A program made the position numbers and the translations under genes. The notes under the pieces are model-generated. The model was given only the letters and a program-made list of their open reading frames with translations, did not search any database and had not been told where the DNA came from. Shown here piece after piece: positions 1 through 7,227 of a stretch of 13,500 nt of DNA (position 1 is its first letter; each line of letters opens with the position of its first letter). This DNA is from Glandiceps talaboti (Eukaryota; Hemichordata; Enteropneusta; Spengelidae), in contig NC_135552.1 of NCBI RefSeq assembly GCF_964340395.1, forward strand, positions 2,374,517 through 2,388,016, written 5' to 3'.

Positions 1-3000
1 AATTGAGTACTAATATGTGTTGTGTCAATCACAGGGTACAATTGAGTACTAATATGTGTTGTGTCAATCACAGGGTACAATTGAGTACTAGGGTACAATT
101 GAGTACTAATATGTGTTGTGTCAATCACAGGGTGCAATTGAGTACTAGGGTACAATTGAGTACTAATATGTGTTGTGTCAATCACAGGGTACAATTGAGT
201 ACTAATATGTGTTGTGTCAATCACAGGGTACAATTGAGTACTAGGGTACAATTGAGTACTAATATGTGTTGTGTCAATCACAGGGTACAATTGAGTACTA
301 GGGTACAATTGAGTACTAATATGTGTTGTGTCAATCACAGGGTGCAATTGAGTACTAATATGTGTTGTGTCAATCACAGGGTACAATTGAGTACTAATAT
401 GTGTTGTGTCAATCACAGGGTGCAATTGAGTACTAGGGTACAATTGAGTACTAATATGTGTTGTGTCAGTCACAGGGTACAATTGAGTACTAGGGTACAA
501 TTGAGTACTAATATGTGTTGTGTCAATCACAGGGTACAATTGAGTACTAATATGTGTTGTGTCAATCACAGGGTACAATTGAGTACTAATATGTGTTGTG
601 TCAATCACAGGGTACAATTGAGTACTAACATGTGTTGTGTCAATCACAGGGTACAATTGAGTACTAGGGTACAATTGAGTACTAATATGTGTTGTGTCAA
701 TCACAGGGTACAATTGAGTACTAGGGTACAATTGAGTACTAATATGTGTTGTGTCAATCACAGGGTACAATTGAGTACTAGGGTACAATTGAGTACTAAT
801 ATGTGTTGTGTCAGTCACAGGGTACAATTGAGTACTAATATGTGTTGTGTCAATTACAGGGTACAATTGAGTACTAATATGTGTTGTGTCAATCACAGGG
901 TACAATTGAGTACTAATATGTGTTGTGTCAATCACAGGGTACAATTGAGTACTAATATGTGTTGTGTCAATCACAGGGTACAATTGAGTACTAATATGTG
1001 TTGTGTCAATTACAGGGTACAATTGAGTACTAATATGTGTTGTGTCAATCACAGGGTACAATTGAGTACTAATATGTGTTGTGTCAATCACAGGGTACAA
1101 TTGAGTACTAATATGTGTTGTGTCAATTACAGGGTACAATTGAGTACTAATATGTGTTGTGTCAATCACAGGGTACAATTGAGTACTAGGGTACAATTGA
1201 GTACTAATATGTGTTGTGTCAATCACAGGGTACAATTGAGTACTAATATGTGTTGTGTCAATCACAGGGTACAATTGAGTACTAGGGTACAATTGAGTAC
1301 TAATATGTGTTGTGTCAATTACAGGGTACAATTGAGTACTAGGGTACAATTGAGTACTAATATGTGTTGTGTCAATCACAGGGTACAATTGAGTACTAGG
1401 GTACAATTGAGTACTAATATGTGTTGTGTCAATCACAGGGTACAATTGAGTACTAATATGTGTTGTGTCAATCACAGGGTACAATTGAGTACTAGGGTAC
1501 AATTGAGTACTAATATGTGTTGTGTCAGTCACAGGGTACAATTGAGTACTAGGGTACAATTGAGTACTAATATGTGTTGTGTCAATCACAGGGTACAATT
1601 GAGTACTAGGGTACAGTTGAGTACTAATATGTGTTGTGTCAATCACAGGGTACAATTGAGTACTAATATGTGTTGTGTCAATCACAGGGTACAATTGAGT
1701 ACTAGGGTACAATTGAGTACTAATATGTGTTGTGTCAATCACAGGGTACAATTGAGTACTAATATGTGTTGTGTCAATCACAGGGTACAATTGAGTACTA
1801 GGGTACAATTGAGTACTAATATGTGTTGTGTCAGTCACAGGGTACAATTGAGTACTAATATGTGTTGTGTCAATCACAGGGTACAATTGAGTACTAATAT
1901 GTGTTGTGTCAATCACAGGGTACAATTGAGTACTAGGGTACAATTGAGTACTAATATGTGTTGTGTCAATCACAGGGTACAATTGAGTACTAATATGTGT
2001 TGTGTCAATCACAGGGTACAATTGAGTACTAGGGTACAATTGAGTACTAATATGTGTTGTGTCAGTCACAGGGTACAATTGAGTACTAATATGTGTTGTG
2101 TCAATCACAGGGTACAATTGAGTACTAATATGTGTTGTGTCAATCACAGGGTACAATTGAGTACTAATATGTGTTGTGTCAATTACAGGGTACAATTGAG
2201 TACTAGGGTACAATTGAGTACTAATATGTGTTGTGTCAATCACAGGGTGCAATTGAGTACTAATATGTGTTGTGTCAATCACAGGGTACAATTGAGTACT
2301 AGGGTACAATTGAGTACTAATATGTGTTGTGTCAATCACAGGGTACAATTGAGTACTAATATGTGTTGTGTCAATCACAGGGTACAATTGAGTACTAATA
2401 TGTGTTGTGTCAATCACAGGGTACAATTGAGTACTAGGGTACAATTGAGTACTAATATGTGTTGTGTCAATCACAGGGTACAATTGAGTACTAATATGTG
2501 TTGTGTCAATCACAGGGTACAATTGAGTACTAATATGTGTTGTGTCAATCACAGGGTATAATTGAGTACTAATATGTGTTGTGTCAATCACAGGGTACAA
2601 TTGAGTACTAATATGTGTTGTGTCAATCACAGGGTGCAATTGAGTACTAGGGTACAATTGAGTACTAATATGTGTTGTGTCAATCACAGGGTACAATTGA
2701 GTACTAATATGTGTTGTGTCAATCACAGGGTATAATTGAGTACTAATATGTGTTGTGTCAATCACAGGGTACAATTGAGTACTAATATGTGTTGTGTCAA
2801 TCACAGGGTGCAATTGAGTACTAATATGTGTTGTGTCAATCACAGGGTACAATTGAGTACTAATATGTGTTGTGTCAATCACAGGGTACAATTGAGTACT
2901 AGGGTACAATTGAGTACTAATATGTGTTGTGTCAATCACAGGGTGCAATTGAGTACTAATATGTGTTGTGTCAATCACAGGGTACAATTGAGTACTAGGG

Positions 3001-3236
3001 TACAATTGAGTACTAATATGTGTTGTGTCAATCACAGGGTACAATTGAGTACTAATATGTGTTGTGTCAATCACAGGGTACAATTGAGTACTAATATGTG
3101 TTGTGTCAATCACAGGGTACAATTGAGTACTAGGGTACAATTGAGTACTAATATGTGTTGTGTCAATCACAGGGTACAATTGAGTACTAGGGTACAATTG
3201 AGTACTAATATGTGTTGTGTCAATTACAGGGTGCAA
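1..3236 (+). repeat. 39-bp/18-bp minisatellite spanning the intron 3' end and exon start
   Basis: This is an almost pure tandem array that is already running at the left edge of the window. The long unit is 39 bp and reads TTGAGTACTAATATGTGT, then TGTGTCAATCACAG, then GGTACAA. The short unit is 18 bp (TTGAGTACTAGGGTACAA), which is the long unit minus 21 bp. I count 70 long and 28 short units, which sums exactly to 3234 bp from position 3 to 3236. Short units are always single and flanked by long ones. Variants are few: CAGTCAC for CAATCAC, CAATTAC for CAATCAC, GGTGCAATTG for GGTACAATTG, and GGTATAATTG near 2557 and 2731. Each long unit contains TACTAAT followed 21 nt later by CAG and then GGT, so it looks like a 3' splice site. 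The last unit is the genuine acceptor and start of the exon at 3230. Such low divergence suggests recent expansion or homogenisation. The array's left boundary is not visible. Confidence 0.97.
3203..3230 (+). promoter_or_regulatory. Genuine 3' splice site inside the last minisatellite unit
   Basis: TACTAAT at 3203-3209 is a near-perfect U2 branch-point match. It is followed by a GT-rich rather than C/T-rich tract and TTACAG, with AG at 3228-3229, placing the likely branch A 21 nt from the intron end. The exon starts at 3230 with GGT GCA ATT GAT, in frame with the SDR sequence. This acceptor differs from most array copies only in CAATTACAG for CAATCACAG and GGTGC for GGTAC, and both variants also occur inside the array. 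The exon start is set by SDR homology and by the strong donor 68 nt downstream. Confidence 0.8.
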
Positions 3237-3297
3237 TTGATGCATTTACAAGAGCATTGTCAGTTGATGAAGCAAAGCATGGCGTTAGGGTTAATAG
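3230..3297 (+). CDS. HSD17B14: HSD17B14-like SDR, internal exon (alpha-helix after the active site)
   Basis: This 68-nt exon encodes GAIDAFTRALSVDEAKHGVR followed by VN and two bases of a split Ser codon. In classical SDRs this stretch directly follows the catalytic Y-x-x-x-K: human HSD17B14 has, from memory, K-GAVTAMTKALALDE then GVRVN at this place. It forms the helix after the active site and the strand leading to the PG loop. The catalytic Tyr and Lys must therefore be encoded by the exon to the left, outside the window, and the upstream intron is inferred to be phase 0. The exon ends AATAG before a consensus GTAAGT donor at 3298, giving a phase 2 intron. The first 10-11 bases are shared with every unit of the upstream minisatellite, so exon and array overlap. 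Family assignment is firm from the joined exons. Orthology to HSD17B14 rather than a close SDR paralogue is likely but not proven. Confidence 0.85.
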
Positions 3298-3550
3298 GTA
3301 AGTTACAAATTCATATAGTGAATGGTGTTTAGTGAGAAAGTGTTAATATAGAAGTTGTCATGAAGACAGATATCAGATGCTAGTAGATTAGTAGAATACT
3401 TGGCTGCATTTGATATAGTTGTAGTAATTAACTCAAAAACTACATTAATTTTGTAGATTCCAATAAGGTGTAGTATTACTTGTAGCTAATATAAGAATTG
3501 TTTTTAGCACAACTGAACTGAGGTTCAGTAGTGCTATAGGGACCACCCGG
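3298..3550 (+). other. 5' part of the 2.28-kb phase-2 intron (3298-5580), no gene
   Basis: The intron opens with a strong GTAAGT donor at 3298 and continues as AT-rich unique sequence. I see no coding exon or structured RNA here. The intron ends at the CCTCAG acceptor at 5580, and its repeats are listed separately. Confidence 0.8.
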
Positions 3551-3562
3551 TGTCTGTCTGTC

Positions 3563-3635
<73 letters not shown>
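3551..3635 (+). repeat. (TGTC)n(TG)n microsatellite
   Basis: A few TGTC repeats pass into about 34 uninterrupted TG dinucleotides. The tract directly precedes the 146-bp tandem repeat. A second TG-rich tract at 6290-6361 is also followed by sequence resembling that repeat, so the microsatellite may belong to a dispersed repeat family rather than be independent. Confidence 0.97.
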
Positions 3636-3638
<3 letters not shown>

Positions 3639-3640
3639 CA

Positions 3641-4121
3641 ACTTAAAGTCAAAAACTGCTGAACCGATTGCCATGATATTTGGTGGGTCCATTACCTTGG
3701 GTGTCTAGTTGGGAAATTATTCAAATCAAAATGATCGCATCACAGGTGTGTGATTTGGGTCAAAAAATGTGATTTTTGGTCAAAAAACTTAAACTCAGAA
3801 ACTACTGGGCAGATTGGTGCGAAATTTGGTGGGGAGATTCTTTAGGGGGTGTAAAGTAAGATTTGTTCATGGCATGATGATTCCATCAGTGATATGCAAA
3901 TTAGGGCTATAAATGTGTCTTTTTGGTTGAAAATCTATAATTCCAAAACTACTGAGCAGATTGGGCTGAAATTTGATGGGGATGCATCTAGGGATGTATG
4001 GATGAAGAAATATTAAGCATACAATGATTCCATGAGTGATATGCAAATTAGGTGTAAGAATGTTCATTTTTGGTCAAAAACTGATATCTCAAAAAGTCTC
4101 AAACTTGGCGAGATGTTTCTG
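3641..4121 (+). repeat. Diverged tandem repeat, period about 146 bp, about 3.3 copies
   Basis: Copies start near 3641, 3787, 3934 and 4080, so the spacing is 145-147 bp. Landmarks in each copy are an AAAACTACTGaGCAGATTGG-like block, then GAAATTTGGTGGGGA about 10 bp on. Copies two and three also share GTGATATGCAAATTAGG, and all end in TTTTTGGTCAAAA. The fourth copy decays after about 40 bp. No frame stays open through the copies, and small ORFs here on either strand look like chance. The AAACTACTG..CGATTG..ATTTGGTGG motif looks like a dispersed invertebrate repeat, but I cannot name the family. Confidence 0.85.
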
Positions 4122-4167
4122 AAACTTATTCTGCAGATTTTCTTCAAAATATTTTGACAAAATTGGC

Positions 4168-4800
4168 CCTAGCGACCATGACCATGCCCTTTAGCAACAA
4201 CCAAATGGCAGTATATTTTGGTCAAATAACAACATCATCTGGTAGGCAAGTGAGTAAACATTCAAAAAATGTATGCAAATATCCCTAGCAACCATGACCA
4301 CGCCCATAACAACAGCCAAACAGTCGTGTATTTCATACAAAGATAACAGAGATTAATAGACAATTGAACCAACATTCAAAAAAATGTATGTAAATTTGAC
4401 TAGCAACAAGACCACGCCCATAGCAACAGCCAAATGATCATGTATATTGTGAAGATAACAACAGGGATTAAAAGGCAATTGAATAAACATTCAAAAAATG
4501 TAATAGTAAATTTGCCTAGCAACAAGACCATGCTCATAGCAAGTCATATGATCACATCTATTGCGAAGATAAAGGGAATTGAAGGACAAATGAATAAACA
4601 TTCAATAAATGTATGTAACTATGCCTAGCAACAAGACCACGCCCATAGCAATAGCCAAATGATCATGTATATTGCTAAGATGATATCAGAAATTCATACA
4701 CAAGTGAACAAAACATTCAAAAATGTATGCAAATATATCCAGCAACATGACCATGCCCATGCCCATAGCAACTGCCAAATGATCGCCAAAAGATAGCAAC
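4168..4800 (+). repeat. Six diverged copies of a roughly 115-bp tandem repeat
   Basis: Copies begin near 4168, 4284, 4399, 4515, 4624 and 4738, a spacing of 109-116 bp. Each starts with CCTAGCAACaaGACCACGCC and continues CATAGCAACAGCCAAATGAT. A variable middle with AAGATAACA follows, then ACATTCAAAAAATGTATG and a short AT stretch. Divergence is much higher than in the minisatellites at 1-3236 and 7228-12569, so this array is older. The CCACGCCC core and flanking TAGCAAC are the most conserved parts. Nothing here appears coding. Confidence 0.85.
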
Positions 4801-5562
4801 ATGGTTGGATAGGCAACTGGATAGTCATTCAGCAAATGAACACCTATTGTTAGCATGGACTAGCATATGGATAAACATTTTTAAAAACTGTACAGTTGTG
4901 CTAAAATGCCATTGGTGGTATTTTTAAAATTTGATGTACTGAGACACTGGACGTATGTACTGTATGAAAAGACACAGCAAGAAAAGGGTTGAAAAGGAGA
5001 CACGAGAAATGTCAGTGGAAAGCAGGATGGTCACTGAAAACACTGTTGGGTAGACGTATACTGACTGCTCGAGCGCTCGCTTCCACATTGAAAGCGGCAT
5101 CTTCTGATGTTCATAAATGCTTAGCATTTGACAGTTAATGTCAACAATTTACTCTGTTCAATAGACCAGAAGTTAGTGTGTCTTAGACACCACACGAAAT
5201 TGTAACAGTGTGTAAAGCAGGATGCTTTGAAGAAGTCACCTCCAACTAACACGTCTTTTGATGTGTTCTGTTTTAGAGTAAATTGTAGCATATGTCAAAT
5301 GCTAAGCTCTTATGACCAGGATTGTGTGTGTCTCAAAAACAAGGATTGTGTGTGTCTCAAACACCCAAATGTTAAGCTTTTATGACAAAGCATGTATATC
5401 TTTGGTTATTTGATGAAAGGTATGTCCCAGTTGCAACTAGTGCAGGCTTAAGAATTGCACAGTGTAATTTCTATATTTGTATTTTCATTTCCCAGTTTCA
5501 CATTCTTGTTTTGGAAAATGATATCAAATTTCAGACTTAGTTAATGTCCATTTTTTTACTGT
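4801..5562 (+). other. Non-coding intron stretch with palindromes and a local duplication
   Basis: I see no exon here. Around 5050-5130 the composition becomes GC-richer and palindromic: CGAGCGCTCG is a perfect palindrome, GCGAGCG lies just beside it, and AAATGCT-T-AGCATTT at 5115-5129 is a perfect hairpin. Read on the minus strand, this block starts with a CATCAGAAGATGCCGC segment and a small stem, reminiscent of the ends of some non-LTR or Penelope-like elements. That is only a suggestion. AAATGCTAAGCTCTTATGAC near 5298 recurs as AAATGTTAAGCTTTTATGAC near 5367, with a doubled GGATTGTGTGTGTCTCAAA between them. Confidence 0.5.
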
Positions 5563-5580
5563 GATTTTTTATTTCCTCAG
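5563..5580 (+). promoter_or_regulatory. 3' splice site of the second coding exon
   Basis: ATTTTTTATTTCCTCAG is a conventional pyrimidine-rich acceptor, with AG at 5579-5580. It contrasts with the pyrimidine-poor, GT-rich acceptor at 3229. The T at 5581 completes the AG|T serine codon split by the phase-2 intron. Confidence 0.9.
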
Positions 5581-5677
5581 TGTTTCACCTGGCAATGTAT
5601 GGACTCCATTGTGGGAGGAACTTTCCAAGGCTTCAGCAAATCCAGAGGCAATGGTGAAGGGTGGGGAAGAGGCGCAG
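5581..5677 (+). CDS. HSD17B14: HSD17B14-like SDR, internal exon with the PG motif and substrate loop
   Basis: This 97-nt exon finishes the split Ser codon and encodes 32 residues starting VSPGNVWTPLWEELSKASAN. It ends with EAMVKGGEEAQ exactly at the donor, so the next intron is phase 0. The PG motif and the Thr of WTP are the standard SDR features after the sixth beta strand that contact the nicotinamide part of the cofactor. SPGN-WTPLWEEL is diagnostic of the HSD17B14 group. The Lys/Ala/Glu-rich tail corresponds to the substrate-binding loop, which varies among SDRs. The donor is AG|GTATAA, weaker than GTAAGT. Joining its final Gln to Leu at 12609 reproduces the family spacing (human AQPLGRMG, here AQLMGRMG), so no further exon is needed in the 6.9-kb intron, although one optional candidate exists at 6038-6091. 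Confidence 0.9.
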
Positions 5678-6030
5678 GTATAAAATACATATTTCAAATA
5701 TATATGATGAAACTTAATGTATTGTTGATTCAGGTTGAGATATTCTAATAAAATTTGTATTACATAGAATTCTATCAATGATGATGTATGGAAATTTACT
5801 CAATCGTATGCTATTTAAGAATATTTTCCTAACATTATTTTTGATGGAATTAATATGGCACAATCAAATGTTTGAATGTGAATCCAGAACCATTATTTCA
5901 AACATTACATATACTTTTAATTTTTTTATTAATTTTTAATACTCTTACAGAGAAAGGACAACTTAATTGTTCACAATTTGTTAATTTTGATAAAAATTAG
6001 ATAAACTGTTTTGGTTTCATTCACTTTCAC
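5678..6030 (+). other. 5' part of the 6.93-kb phase-0 intron, no gene
   Basis: This is AT-rich unique sequence with homopolymer T runs near 5930. I see no coding exon or RNA gene. The first bases, AGGTATAAAATAC counted from the exon's last two bases (5676-5688), recur exactly at 12577-12589 near the far end of the same intron. Confidence 0.75.
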
Positions 6031-6037
6031 TTCTAAG

Positions 6038-6091
6038 ACAGCTGGCATTCATCCCGATCAGAACTTAGGTGGCAATAATGTACAGGCCTTG
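6038..6091 (+). CDS. Candidate 54-nt cassette exon (unproven)
   Basis: A C/T-rich tract (TTTCATTCACTTTCACTTCT, 6015-6034) leads to AAG|ACA. From 6038 a 54-nt segment stays open as TAGIHPDQNLGGNNVQAL and ends at TTG|GTAGGT (donor at 6092). The segment is phase 0 on both sides, so it could be spliced between Gln (5677) and Leu (12609) without breaking the frame. It would insert 18 residues into the substrate-loop region before GRMG. Against this, the direct junction already matches the family length, I do not recognise the peptide, and a competing CAG four bases on would break the frame. The last 23 bases and the donor fall inside the 59-bp tandem repeat that begins at 6069. It may be a real alternative exon, a lineage-specific exonisation, or chance. 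Confidence 0.25.
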
Positions 6092-6294
6092 GTAGGTAGC
6101 TTCTGTTAATTTTAGTGTTGACTGCTTGTGGCAATAATGTACAGGCCTTGGTAGGTAACTTGTGTTAAGTATAGTGTTGACTGCTTGTGGCAATAATGTA
6201 CAGGCCTTGGTAGGTAACTTGTGTTAAGTATAGTGTTGACTGCTTGTGGCAATAATGTACAGGCCTTGGTAGGTAGCTTCTGTTAATTTTAGTG
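6069..6294 (+). repeat. 59-bp tandem repeat, about 3.8 copies
   Basis: Copies start at 6069, 6128, 6187 and 6246, a spacing of exactly 59 bp. Each begins GTGGCAATAATGTACAGGCC followed by TTGGTAGGTA. The first and last copies share GCTTCTGTTAATTTTAGTG, while the two middle copies share ACTTGTGTTAAGTATAGTG. This outer/inner pairing suggests that the inner unit duplicated later. Every copy carries TTG|GTAGGT, the donor-like site that ends the candidate exon, and GTACAG|GCC, an acceptor-like site. The fourth copy runs into a TG-rich tract. Confidence 0.95.
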
Positions 6295-6361
6295 TGTGTT
6301 TAGTATGTGTATGTGTTTGTGTATGTGTGAGTATGTGTGTGTGTATATGTGTATGTGTATC
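6290..6361 (+). repeat. Degenerate (TG)n/(TATG)n tract
   Basis: This is mixed TGTG, TATG and TTTG repeat sequence. The sequence just after it (TTGATATCTTAAAAACTATT, near 6369) resembles the start of the fourth 146-bp repeat copy near 4081 (CTGATATCTCAAAAA). That makes a TG tract followed by this block a likely dispersed repeat, present twice in the window. Confidence 0.8.
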
Positions 6362-7062
6362 TGTGAACTTGATATCTTAAAAACTATTAACTGCTGCAAG
6401 TCTTATGAAAATTGCCACATATGTTTTTGTAATTACAAGAACATATTAGAATTTGGTACAAAACATGCATATTAATAAACATTACAAATTATGCATAAAT
6501 TAGCAATATGTATAAATGATAAGTACTTATGTATGCTTGACTGTTTTGGTAAGCATACACTGTACTCTGCAATATTAATGAAAACTTTACTTAATAGATT
6601 CAGCTTTTATATTACCCTTTGTTGCCTCAAGAGGGTGCTGCAACTTTCCCGAGTGTGAAGCTATCAGCACGTTCATATTCATATTCGGCTACAAAGTTTA
6701 TGTGTGTCAGCACAAATATATATACATTTTTTTGTAAGTGTTTGCTTGCTTGCATGTTTGTTTGTTTGTTTGGTTTTTGTAACAGTTATTGCAAAAATAT
6801 GGACTTGCTAGACCTACTTAGATAATAACACAAACTAACACACTATCATCAATTATTTGACACTACAAATGTACTTGACACTTATGTCTGATATTTATTA
6901 ATAATCTTTTCATTTTTACTCTATTTTATTCCCTTTGGATGATTCACCTATAGATGATATGCATGTACATCATCCACTACCTGCATATTATCTATATAAT
7001 ACCAGTCCTCCATATTCTTGAGTCAAATCAAGCAATTTTCATTTGTTAACCTTGTGCAACAA
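6362..7062 (+). other. AT-rich intron stretch, no gene; small (TTTG)n tract
   Basis: I see no convincing exon. A short TTTG/TTGC microsatellite lies at about 6741-6780. At 6621-6644, GTTGC and GCAAC form an inverted pair around CTCAAGAGGGTGCT, a weak CTCF-like match. Small open frames in this stretch have no recognisable content. Confidence 0.6.
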
Positions 7063-7227
7063 TTGAAAACCGGCCCTTATGAGAAGGATTCGGTTTACAC
7101 CTGGTACAATGTTGAAAACCGGCCCTTATGGGAAGCAATTTGTTTTACACCTGGTACAATGTTGAAAACCAGCCCTTATGGGAGGCATTCCTTTTACACC
7201 TGGTACAATGTTGAAAACAGGCCCTTT
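7063..7227 (+). repeat. 49-50-bp tandem repeat, about 3.3 copies, abutting the 45-bp array
   Basis: Copies start at 7063, 7112, 7162 and 7211. The unit begins TTGAAAACCGGCCCTTATGG, passes through a variable AGGCATT-like segment, and ends TTTACACCTGGTACAATG. The frame stays open through the copies only because the repeat lacks stops, and there is no other coding sign. The fourth copy breaks off in GGCCCTTTACAATGGTATACA, where the 45-bp array begins. The unit's GGTACAATG resembles the ACAATGGTACAC of the 45-bp unit, so the two arrays may be related or joined by local rearrangement. Confidence 0.9.

Noticed and set aside
1-3236. CRISPR array
   Set aside because: There are no unique spacers: units are contiguous and near-identical, and the surrounding gene is a spliced animal gene.
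3-3332. Very long open frames on the + strand reading (LSTNMCCVNHRVQ)n, 852 and 198 residues
   Set aside because: They exist because the 39- and 18-bp units are multiples of three and lack stops in that frame. The frame differs from the SDR exon's frame, is interrupted by GTATAA variants, has no ATG start or codon signature, and the units read better as splice-site modules.
3867-5127. Small ORFs of 64-67 residues on both strands
   Set aside because: They lie within diverged 146-bp and 115-bp repeats or AT-rich intron sequence, and none has a recognisable domain.
5569-5778. Minus-strand ORF of 69 residues
   Set aside because: It is antisense to the second SDR exon, whose + strand reading has family motifs and proper splice sites.
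6619-6825. 68-residue ORF as an extra exon
   Set aside because: It has no acceptor or donor in suitable positions, its content is low-complexity (TTTG repeat), and the SDR alignment needs no exon there.
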